Source: a virus. Taken from it: a stretch of 22,699 nt of DNA. Below are positions 1-5,484 of the stretch, piece after piece. The notes beneath the pieces are model-generated. The model worked only from the letters and a program-made list of their open reading frames with translations. It made no database searches and was not told the DNA's origin. Each line of letters opens with the position of its first letter. Within the stretch, counting starts at the first letter, position 1. The stretch is taken from the IMG/VR virus record IMGVR_UViG_3300007735_000496, positions 1-22,699 of that record, one strand, 5' to 3'. The translations under genes were made by a program, and so were the position numbers.

Positions 1-145
1 ACACCTGCCCGCAGTCGGAACAGGTGTCGGCCTCCAACTCCCCCTCGTCTAAATCATACCCGCAGGCCGCGCAAACTACCTCAATGAGGTGGGCGGGCTC
101 AATCAGGCCCTGATCCGTGGTCCGTGAGGCTTGTTCAATGCGCAT
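1..145 (-). CDS. Zinc-ribbon protein, 3' part outside window
   Basis: This gene starts at an ATG whose first base lies in the TAATG overlap with the lysozyme stop. A good AGGAG ribosome binding site sits 8 nt upstream, inside the lysozyme gene. The 48 visible residues contain two CxxC knuckles: Cys25-Ala-Ala-Cys28 and Cys42-Ser-Asp-Cys45, separated by an acidic linker. This is the spacing of a small zinc-binding ribbon. The reading frame runs off the left edge of the window, so total length and any further domain are unknown. Its position directly after the lysis genes suggests co-expression late in infection. I cannot assign a function; nucleic-acid binding or a structural zinc finger are both possible. 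Confidence 0.75.
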   Translation of the reverse strand, partial: MRIEQASRTTDQGLIEPAHLIEVVCAACGYDLDEGELEADTCSDCGQV

Positions 146-633
146 TAGGCTACTCCTGATAGGTACATGGCCCGCTCATCCTGGCGTCGCTTGACGAGGC
201 CTGGTAAGACACGGCCCGCAGCCTTGGTCCACTTCAGGAACTCATCGGCTGCTTCCATAAGATCGCCCCGGTTAGTCTTCATCCGCAACCCAGAGCGTTG
301 CAGATTGCCGAGGCCCACGTTGAAGGAAAAAGAAACGAGGCTATCAAAGATCCCTTGGCTACTAAGAGCAGCAGGGCAAAGTCGAAGAACCCCACGCTCA
401 AACCGGCCAAGATCTTGAGCAAGAATAGCGTCCACCTCTCCCATACTGAGGACGCGATCCCAGCCTGTGGGTATCGGTAGATTCTTGCGCTCCTCATACT
501 TTATCGCTGCATGACTCGGGTCAATCACGTGGCCCACGCCCACCGTCCACAAAAGCGCCGGACAGCGGTAAGGCTTCACCCTCACGCCCTCGTGGTGCTT
601 GATCATCTGGATGGCAGCGGGGCTGACCTTCAC
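145..633 (-). CDS. Phage lysozyme / endolysin (GH24 muramidase)
   Basis: This 162-aa endolysin should cleave the peptidoglycan glycan backbone between MurNAc and GlcNAc during lysis. The GH24 (T4/P22-type) signature is visible: catalytic Glu15 in HHEG, then Cys24, then Thr30 followed by VGVGH. The spacing E-8aa-C-5aa-T fits the family's E-8aa-D/C-5aa-T triad, with Cys replacing the more common Asp. The C-terminal part carries the family's FNVG (about residues 104-107) and the basic 'LVKRRQDERAMYL' helix near the end. Length is normal for a single-domain lysozyme. There is no N-terminal signal or SAR segment, so export should depend on a holin. The start is GTG with a GAAGG-type RBS about 8 nt upstream, inside the holin gene. 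It follows two membrane proteins, giving a compact lysis cassette. Confidence 0.92.
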   Translation of the reverse strand: MKVSPAAIQMIKHHEGVRVKPYRCPALLWTVGVGHVIDPSHAAIKYEERKNLPIPTGWDRVLSMGEVDAILAQDLGRFERGVLRLCPAALSSQGIFDSLVSFSFNVGLGNLQRSGLRMKTNRGDLMEAADEFLKWTKAAGRVLPGLVKRRQDERAMYLSGVA

Positions 634-636
634 GCA

Positions 637-1125
637 TCAGCCCTTCTTCTGGAATGCCTGCGTCCCGAACCAAAACGCGATAATTGAAGACAAAATCAGC
701 ATCTCGTCGTCCGAGAAGACATTCTCCATCGCAATCGCAAACGGAATGCCCGTGGTGTACGCATACCAGACCCCGGCGACATTCAGCGCCACGAGTTCCA
801 ACACGAAGATATACGTCACCACGGGGCGGACGCTGGCTCGGAGATTGATCATCCACTGCGAGGCCCCTTTGCCGATCTCGATGTCATGCTGGTAGAGAGC
901 CTGACGTTCCTCGGCAGCGGTCTGGGTCTGGATTTGCTCCAGTTTGATCTCCTCGACTTTGGCCTGTGCAATCAGGCCACGCTCGGCTAAAGCAAGTTCC
1001 CGCTCTTTCTGAGCAGCGACAAGGGCCAACTCGTGCTTCTTATCCTGCCGGTCTTGGAAGATCGACAAGATCTTGGGCAAGCCGCCCGCGAGGAACGATA
1101 GGAATGTCGAGACTAACGTCATCAT
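637..1125 (-). CDS. Holin, GTA_holin_3TM-like
   Basis: This 162-aa membrane protein resembles the 'holin of 3TMs, for gene-transfer release' family. It has an N-terminal hydrophobic segment (about residues 2-21) and a long charged helical stretch rich in Glu, Gln and Ala (about 25-85, likely coiled coil). The conserved-looking SQWMINLRASVRP precedes a second membrane segment (about 101-123), and a third (about 142-157) leads into FWFGTQAFQKKG. The hydrophobic-coil-two-TM layout and the W-RASVRP and F-FG motifs are the reasons for the call. It lies immediately upstream of the lysozyme (3-nt gap), as expected for a protein forming the pore that releases a soluble endolysin. Two ATGs stand in tandem; either could initiate, and the first overlaps the upstream TGA. 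Confidence 0.8.
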   Translation of the reverse strand: MMTLVSTFLSFLAGGLPKILSIFQDRQDKKHELALVAAQKERELALAERGLIAQAKVEEIKLEQIQTQTAAEERQALYQHDIEIGKGASQWMINLRASVRPVVTYIFVLELVALNVAGVWYAYTTGIPFAIAMENVFSDDEMLILSSIIAFWFGTQAFQKKG

Positions 1126-1535
1126 TTGCTGGCCCTCACTACATCATCGCCCTTGGTCACAATAACGTGGCCGTTTTCAACGTCCACCCGCATTGGCTGC
1201 TCTTTACGGTCAAGCCTGTCTAGTTTGGCGATCAGGTCTTTAATCACACCAAACTCGGGCTTGTCCTCTTTCTCAACCGTGCCTGCAATCGAAGCCAGCA
1301 TGGAGATCAAAGCCGTCAAGGACGCCCCAAGCAACCCCATGACCGCAGCAATCTTGTCCGAGTCCAGCGCAAGGCTAGAGAGAACGCCGATTACTACAAT
1401 GGCTGTGATGTACTTGAGCCCGTCCTTGCCGATGGCCTTACCCGCGACATCCTTTGCGGAAGACTGAGCTTCCAACCGCTGCAACTCAGCCTGAATCTGG
1501 ACCTTGAGTAATTGGATGTCGGTAGGTTCGGTCAT
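1122..1535 (-). CDS. Two-TM membrane protein of the lysis cassette (candidate holin/antiholin)
   Basis: This is a 137-aa protein with a helical, charged N-terminus (residues 5-40). Two hydrophobic segments follow (about 42-57, ITAIVVIGVLSSLAL, and about 63-86, rich in Ala, Leu and Gly), separated by a short DSDK loop. The C-terminus is charged (about 88-137). I chose the ATG at 1535 because it forms a TAATG overlap with the upstream DUF7936 stop and has GGAGT just before it; a start 12 nt further upstream is possible. The topology and the position just before a GTA-type holin and a lysozyme suggest a holin, antiholin or other lysis-timing protein. This is inference from topology and context; I do not recognise a named family with certainty. 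Confidence 0.7.
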   Translation of the reverse strand: MTEPTDIQLLKVQIQAELQRLEAQSSAKDVAGKAIGKDGLKYITAIVVIGVLSSLALDSDKIAAVMGLLGASLTALISMLASIAGTVEKEDKPEFGVIKDLIAKLDRLDRKEQPMRVDVENGHVIVTKGDDVVRASK

Positions 1536-1843
1536 TACGCACTCCAAGGCAGCGGCTTCGCCACCGTCGGCGGGTTCACCTGTGCATCCAGTTCCCGCGC
1601 CACGTTCGCCTCAACCTCGGCCTTGTCCACGCCGTTCGCCCAGACCCAGCCCAGCACATCGGCTTCGGTAAGATCGGGGTAGGCGATGAAGTCGCCGCTC
1701 GGTGAGGCAAAACCCATGCTCCCGTAGTTGGACGCGCTGTGGTCGCCATCCACCGCCGTGCAGCGCCATGCCGCCGTCACCACAACGTCCGTGTACGAGC
1801 CGTCTACCGGCTTCACGACCATGTTTTCAATTTTCCAATTCAT
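1535..1843 (-). CDS. DUF7936-like small phage protein, copy 2
   Basis: This 102-aa protein begins with the NWKIENMVVKPVDG motif and contains a Trp-Arg-Cys segment (about residues 26-28), GSMGFASPSG and a WANGVDKAEVEANVARELD helix. I recognise it as the small acidic phage protein usually filed as DUF7936, often found near tail-fibre genes; its function is not known. It is nearly identical to the copy at 22064-22381: five substitutions across about 98 aligned residues by hand count (Y/H, D/E, A/D, D/T, V/I), with different C-terminal ends. Start and stop both form TAATG overlaps with neighbours, so its translation is probably coupled to the 51-aa gene upstream. Function is unknown; a tail-fibre-associated role is inferred only from context. 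Confidence 0.85.
   Translation of the reverse strand: MNWKIENMVVKPVDGSYTDVVVTAAWRCTAVDGDHSASNYGSMGFASPSGDFIAYPDLTEADVLGWVWANGVDKAEVEANVARELDAQVNPPTVAKPLPWSA
1548..1837. repeat. Direct repeat copy A (about 290 bp), paired with 22083-22372
   Basis: This stretch aligns without gaps to 22083-22372 at a constant offset of 20,535 nt and in the same orientation. I count about 19 mismatches by hand, about 93% identity. It covers nearly the whole DUF7936-like gene. Identity stops abruptly on both sides. Confidence 0.9.
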
Positions 1844-1998
1844 TACTTCGACTCCTCTTGTTTCGGCAGCAACGGCTTGACCTGTTCGGTCAACTTAATC
1901 CAAAGCGGATGCGCTCCCTGTGCTGTCGGGAGAGATCCAAGTAGATTAACAATAGCGACGGCTTCTTCCAGCGTCACTTCAAGTTTTACAGATTCCAT
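1843..1998 (-). CDS. Small 51-aa protein paired with DUF7936 (copy 2)
   Basis: This short gene encodes 51 residues starting MESVKLEVTLEEAVAIVNLL and ending LLPKQEESK. It is a predicted mostly helical, acidic protein with an amphipathic helix (about residues 9-20) and a conserved-looking GSLPTAQGAHPLW turn. It shares pattern with the 47-aa gene at 22374-22517: KLE-T-EE, an LG-LPT turn, a P-L residue pair and a charged C-terminal helix. Like that gene, it lies directly upstream of a DUF7936 gene. Both its ends are TAATG overlaps (with the sulfotransferase stop and the DUF7936 start). That overlap, the shared context and the pairwise resemblance are the evidence that it is real. Function is unknown; a small partner of the DUF7936 protein is a reasonable guess. 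Confidence 0.75.
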   Translation of the reverse strand: MESVKLEVTLEEAVAIVNLLGSLPTAQGAHPLWIKLTEQVKPLLPKQEESK

Positions 1999-2585
1999 TA
2001 GTACTCCTTACCTAGTCTATCTTTAGCCAGCGCGTAGTCGGCAGCGTATTCCTGCCGGACAAAGTCAATGACCTTTTGCGTTACGACGCTGCGGCCAAAG
2101 TCCGTGGACTTGTTCTTAATAACGAGCGGGATGGTGTAGTTCCCTGAGATGCGACGGATCTCGGCTTCGTAGTTATCAAAGTCCAGAATTTCTGTGTTGG
2201 GCAACGTAGCCCAACGGGACTGCGGAAAAAACAAAACATTGAATGTAGACTTAAAATGATCAAAATTGTCTACAACCTGTTCGTATGAACACGCCTCAAC
2301 AGATTCTTGAATTTCGCATGTATCTAAAACCTGTTGGAATCTTTCGGAATCTCTTTGTTTATTAAATAAAATTGTGCTTACAAACCGATCCAACGGGTTT
2401 CTAACAAACATTAGATAGTTGTACTGAGTAAGGTTCGGCCATTTTTCTACGGCGTGTTCAGGCAAAATGTGGCTTAGCGGCTTAACCATTTTCCAGTTTT
2501 CTTCCCTTAAAAAAGTCATAGCTGTTTTTGTCCCGTTTTTAGGCGGCACAAACAAACACAGCTTTTGTTCTTTCTGAAATAACAC
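1998..2585 (-). CDS. Sulfotransferase-family protein
   Basis: This gene probably encodes a 195-aa enzyme that would move sulfate from PAPS to a hydroxyl, most likely on a carbohydrate. The evidence is a 5'-phosphosulfate-binding-like loop near the N-terminus (FVPPKNGTKTAMTF, about residues 12-25) preceded by a beta-strand. A 3'-phosphate-binding-like motif (LMFVRNPLDRFVS, about 58-70) follows, with an Arg and a Ser in the expected places. The remainder is typical of the Sulfotransfer_2 type but short. I chose the GTG at 2585 because it overlaps the upstream stop (TAGTG) and the homologous fold begins right there. An ATG at 2669 would add 28 residues that only shadow the upstream gene. The region is AT-richer than its neighbours, suggesting recent acquisition. 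The acceptor is unknown; host surface glycan or a virion component are possibilities. Confidence 0.72.
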   Translation of the reverse strand: MLFQKEQKLCLFVPPKNGTKTAMTFLREENWKMVKPLSHILPEHAVEKWPNLTQYNYLMFVRNPLDRFVSTILFNKQRDSERFQQVLDTCEIQESVEACSYEQVVDNFDHFKSTFNVLFFPQSRWATLPNTEILDFDNYEAEIRRISGNYTIPLVIKNKSTDFGRSVVTQKVIDFVRQEYAADYALAKDRLGKEY

Positions 2586-2938
2586 TACGGCGTTTCCTGA
2601 TCCCAAGTCTTTGTTGCCGCGTTCCAAACGTAACTGCCGCCATCTCCCGGAGGACAATTCCACTTGCAATTGTCTGGATCAAGCACGCACTGGGGATCAG
2701 GCTGCGGCGGGATAAAAGCATCCAAAACCGAGTCATAAGTAAACCCGATGCCAGCGTAGTTTTTGCGGAAGTTCCCGTTGTAAGAAGTCTGCTTCCAATT
2801 GCCGCCAAGCAAACGAACGCAAAAAGCCTGACCAATCCATTCCTGCTCAACGCCATTGGCATCCGCCGTGTTTTTGTTATCCACAACAATGACGCGAAGC
2901 ACAACGTTGTTAGCATCAAGTTCTGCAAAGTGAGCCAT
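2585..2938 (-). CDS. Conserved phage protein (MAHFAELD family), tail-fibre region
   Basis: This 117-aa protein begins MAHFAELDANNVVLRVIVVDN. It contains WKQTSYNGNFRKNYAGIGFTYD (split here as WKQTSYNG then FRKNYAGIGFTYD, about residues 48-69) and an IPPQPDP turn. I recognise this as a small protein common in marine and freshwater phages, including cyanophages, usually downstream of tail-fibre genes; its function is unknown. The C-terminal third has three Cys (CVLDPDNCKWNC) and ends with a W-N-A-TKTWDQ motif. The ATG at 2938 is preferred over a TTG two codons upstream because GAGGGA lies about 7 nt before it. It starts just past the 2OG-oxygenase stop and its own stop overlaps the sulfotransferase GTG. 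A virion or adhesin accessory role is inferred only from position. Confidence 0.8.
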   Translation of the reverse strand: MAHFAELDANNVVLRVIVVDNKNTADANGVEQEWIGQAFCVRLLGGNWKQTSYNGNFRKNYAGIGFTYDSVLDAFIPPQPDPQCVLDPDNCKWNCPPGDGGSYVWNAATKTWDQETP

Positions 2939-2940
2939 GT

Positions 2941-3546
2941 TCAATCCCTCAAATGGAGCGCGGTCAAGTTTTCTTCCTGACCCACATAACCTACTGGAAA
3001 CGTATTAAAAGCCAGACTGACGCGAGTTTGATCCGCCTGAACCTTCTCAACTGAATGCGTAAGCGAAGACGGAAACAACATTAGATTGCCCGTTTCAACC
3101 GGAAGCCACCAAGACTTGCTGTTGTAAAGATTGTAGTTTTCGGTGGGTAGATCAATCGTCTTGTATTCGTCACCGTAAAAATAAATCTTGTCGCTGTCTT
3201 TAACCGCCTTCATGTACAGCACGCCCGAGACAAACGAATTAGGATGTGCGTGTTTGTGGTGCCATTCACCGGGTTTGCTGTAGTTCAACCACGACTGCGT
3301 AACCCGCAATGACACATCGTTCTTGGGCGCGTAGATGTTCTGCAAATAAGTGCCGACACAAGATTTCACAAAGTCATAGACCGAAGCCATTGTCTTGTGC
3401 GTGAGAACATACCGATCATCGCTTGTTGTATTTCCCACGTTGTTATGAGTTTGCTGCTGATCCACAAAGTCCAACTCCTCGGTCGTGAATGCACGATCCA
3501 AGGTGAACTTGGCAACCGGAGTGGGGAACAGGTTATGCACAATCAC
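2941..3546 (-). CDS. 2OG-Fe(II) oxygenase family protein
   Basis: This 201-aa protein resembles the phage-borne 2OG-Fe(II) oxygenases of the 2OG-FeII_Oxy_5 type. Such enzymes hydroxylate a substrate using 2-oxoglutarate, O2 and ferrous iron. It opens with the family's NLFPTPVAKF-like start. A His-rich strand (EWHHKHAHPNSFVSGVLY, about residues 94-111) supplies candidate iron ligands His99 and His101. A distal His164 (LTHSVEKV) and Arg175 (TRVSLAFN) fit the second iron ligand and the 2OG-binding arginine. It overlaps the upstream 85-aa gene by 4 nt (ATGA). It lies in the adhesin block, next to a sulfotransferase. The substrate cannot be read from sequence. Fibre residues, host surface components or metabolic targets are all possible. 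Confidence 0.85.
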   Translation of the reverse strand: MIVHNLFPTPVAKFTLDRAFTTEELDFVDQQQTHNNVGNTTSDDRYVLTHKTMASVYDFVKSCVGTYLQNIYAPKNDVSLRVTQSWLNYSKPGEWHHKHAHPNSFVSGVLYMKAVKDSDKIYFYGDEYKTIDLPTENYNLYNSKSWWLPVETGNLMLFPSSLTHSVEKVQADQTRVSLAFNTFPVGYVGQEENLTALHLRD

Positions 3547-3800
3547 GAGTTGTTGGCCTGTTCAATTTGGTCTAGTTGAGCCTTAAATTTAGCTTCCTGT
3601 TCAGGCAACAAGATCGTGTTGATGGAGTCCTCAAACGCTTTGATCTTCTCTACGGTATCCATCACTTCTTGCCATGACGGGCAGGGGCGCGGGTCATCCC
3701 AGCGAGAAAAATAGCTGTTCGTGATTTCCCACTTAGCACCCGGACGCAGCAAGTGCATGGCTACGTCAATCCCTACAAGTTGATAGGTCTTTAGTTTCAT
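3543..3800 (-). CDS. Small tail-fibre-accessory protein (XkdW-like guess)
   Basis: This 85-aa protein has an N-terminal segment (about residues 8-30, VGIDVAMHLLRPGAKWEI) followed by a YFSRWDDPRPCPSWQEV stretch. The C-terminal helix (about 48-85) is charged and probably coiled. The pattern 'LRPGA-W-I...W-D...P-P-W-EV' resembles the small XkdW-like or assembly-helper proteins that follow phage fibre genes. The resemblance is weak and I offer it only as a guess. It begins 1 nt after the glycine-rich adhesin stop and overlaps the oxygenase start, so it is translationally tied to the adhesin. A chaperone or assembly role for the neighbouring fibre or adhesin is the most natural hypothesis. Confidence 0.65.
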   Translation of the reverse strand: MKLKTYQLVGIDVAMHLLRPGAKWEITNSYFSRWDDPRPCPSWQEVMDTVEKIKAFEDSINTILLPEQEAKFKAQLDQIEQANNS

Positions 3801-3801
3801 A

Positions 3802-5481
3802 TTAGTTGAACTTAATGATTACGATGCCGGAGCCGCCAGCGGCAGACTGATTTGGATTATTACATCCACCACCACCGCCGCCGCCGGTATTAGCGGTTCC
3901 CGCAACAGCCGTAAAAGGCCCCGGTGAAGGTTTTGTAGAACCTGCATTCCCCCCTCCGCCAGCGCCGCCAAGCCCATATATTTGAGAAAGGCTATTTCCG
4001 CTGCCTCCCCCTCCGCCAGCGTAAGTTACAGATGCGCCAGAAAGAGTTGAAGCAGAGCCGTCTCCACCATTTGATCCGTACCAATTTGGCGCAACATTTA
4101 AAGTTGCATCACTTCCGACGGCTGAAGCTCCTCCACCACCGCCACCGCCAGAAGCGCCATTTAAAGTTCCGTTTCCTTGGCCACCGTTGTTGCCTTGCGA
4201 AGGACTTACAGAGGGGGTATTGCCACTTCCAACCGTTCCGCGAACTACCGCAGGATTGCCGTTGCTAACACCACTACCTCCACCAGAACCGCCATTTTTT
4301 CCGTTTCGGTTGGTTGTATTTTGGGTTTCAAAACCGCCGCCACCGCCGCCAGTAGATGTAATGGTATTAAATATAGAATCGCTGCCGTTGTTACCTCTGT
4401 TACCTGAAACTACAGACCCGCCAGCGCCCACCGTTACGCCGTATTCACTTCCCGCTGTAACGGAAAACCCTGAACCCGTGCGGAACCCACCTGCGCCGCC
4501 TCCTGCTCCACTTGGGCCATCTCCGCCAGCACCGCCACCCGCCACAACCAAGTAGTCGCAACTCGTCACGCCGGTTGGAACGATAAATGTACCAGAGCCG
4601 TAGAAAATAAGCGGGGATGCGGTAGTCGTTGCGTATTTCAGAATGACAGTGCCGGAACCGCCGGGACCGCCAGCCTTACCTTGGACGCCCCCGCCGCCAC
4701 CGCCACCGCCTAAATTTGCCCCTCCTGCTACGGCATTAGAGCCAACGTACGCCCCGGCTCCCCCGCCTCCCGTGCCGCCACTACCTGATTGGGTAGTGCC
4801 TGAAGCACCTCCGCCGCCGCCTGCGTAGGTAACTGAAGTGCCTGTAATACTAGAAGCGGTTCCGTTTCCGCCATTTCCTCCAACGGCGCCTGATCCATTA
4901 GCACCAGCAGCACTAGCCCCGCCCCCACCGCCACCAGAATTAGTGGCTGCTCCTGTGGTACTAGCATTACCACCATTGTTTCCTTGCGAGGGACTTACGG
5001 ATGGACTGTTTCCAGTTCCGCCTCCCGCTGCGGTTCTAGTTACTGGGTAATAGGGAGCTGGGCCAACTTCCTCTACCATTGATCCGCCGCCGCCACTACC
5101 TCCATTTGCGCCCGCAGCGCCGGGACCATCTTGTCGAAGTTGCCCACCATTTCCACCGCCAGTAGATGTAATGGTGCTAAATACAGAATTTGATCCACTT
5201 GCATTTCCACCACCGCCCGCGCCGACGGTAATGGTGTAAGAAGTTCCGGCGGTTACAGCAAATGATGTTGCAGTACGAAATCCTCCAGCACCTCCACCAC
5301 CGGCTATGCCGCCGAGGCTATAAACTTGACCTCCACCACCACCGCCTGCGACAACAAGATAATCAACGCTAGTCACGCCAGTCGGCGCGGTCCATGAACC
5401 GGCACCGGTAAAAGTAACTACAACAGTAATGTCTCTAGCCTGAATGACTCCAGCCAGAAGCAGTTGCATGATTCCAGACAT
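3802..5481 (-). CDS. Glycine-rich tail adhesin with duplicated domain
   Basis: This 559-aa protein is dominated by glycine runs (many GGGGG, GGAGG and GGNGG blocks). It consists of two tandem copies of one domain, at about residues 21-290 and 291-559. Each copy opens with a beta-rich leader (GAGSWTAPTGVTSVDYLVVAGG in copy 1, GSGTFIVPTGVTSCDYLVVAGG in copy 2; key shared residues are PTGVTS-DYLVVAGG). An AGGFRT motif, a T-T-Y-VTVGAGG strand and a SPSQGNNGG motif follow. The protein ends GSGIVIIKFN and copy 1 ends GSGTVILKY. This matches phage glycine-rich adhesins that fold as polyglycine-II helix bundles and decide receptor specificity at fibre tips. The start lies 3 nt after the fibre stop. 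The N-terminus (MQLLLAGVIQ) is hydrophobic but not a convincing signal. The repetitive DNA could collapse or vary in assembly. Confidence 0.85.
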   Translation of the reverse strand: MSGIMQLLLAGVIQARDITVVVTFTGAGSWTAPTGVTSVDYLVVAGGGGGGQVYSLGGIAGGGGAGGFRTATSFAVTAGTSYTITVGAGGGGNASGSNSVFSTITSTGGGNGGQLRQDGPGAAGANGGSGGGGSMVEEVGPAPYYPVTRTAAGGGTGNSPSVSPSQGNNGGNASTTGAATNSGGGGGGASAAGANGSGAVGGNGGNGTASSITGTSVTYAGGGGGASGTTQSGSGGTGGGGAGAYVGSNAVAGGANLGGGGGGGGVQGKAGGPGGSGTVILKYATTTASPLIFYGSGTFIVPTGVTSCDYLVVAGGGAGGDGPSGAGGGAGGFRTGSGFSVTAGSEYGVTVGAGGSVVSGNRGNNGSDSIFNTITSTGGGGGGFETQNTTNRNGKNGGSGGGSGVSNGNPAVVRGTVGSGNTPSVSPSQGNNGGQGNGTLNGASGGGGGGGASAVGSDATLNVAPNWYGSNGGDGSASTLSGASVTYAGGGGGSGNSLSQIYGLGGAGGGGNAGSTKPSPGPFTAVAGTANTGGGGGGGCNNPNQSAAGGSGIVIIKFN

Positions 5482-5484
5482 GGT

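Noticed and set aside
599-895. Plus-strand ORF opposite the holin
   Set aside because: It lies opposite a clearly coding holin, has no RBS and no homology-like motif.
1535-1998. Terminal repeats (genome ends) as the explanation of the 290-bp repeats
   Set aside because: The copies carry about 19 mismatches and different flanking genes, unlike identical terminal redundancies.
4032-5050. Plus-strand proline-rich ORFs opposite the glycine-rich adhesin
   Set aside because: Proline codons (CCN) are the antisense of glycine codons (GGN), so these are an automatic by-product.
3850-5350. Possible G-quadruplexes in the glycine-codon runs of the coding strand
   Set aside because: The runs are mostly GGTGGC/GGC repeats with two-G tracts rather than clean G3+ tracts; coding for polyglycine explains them fully.
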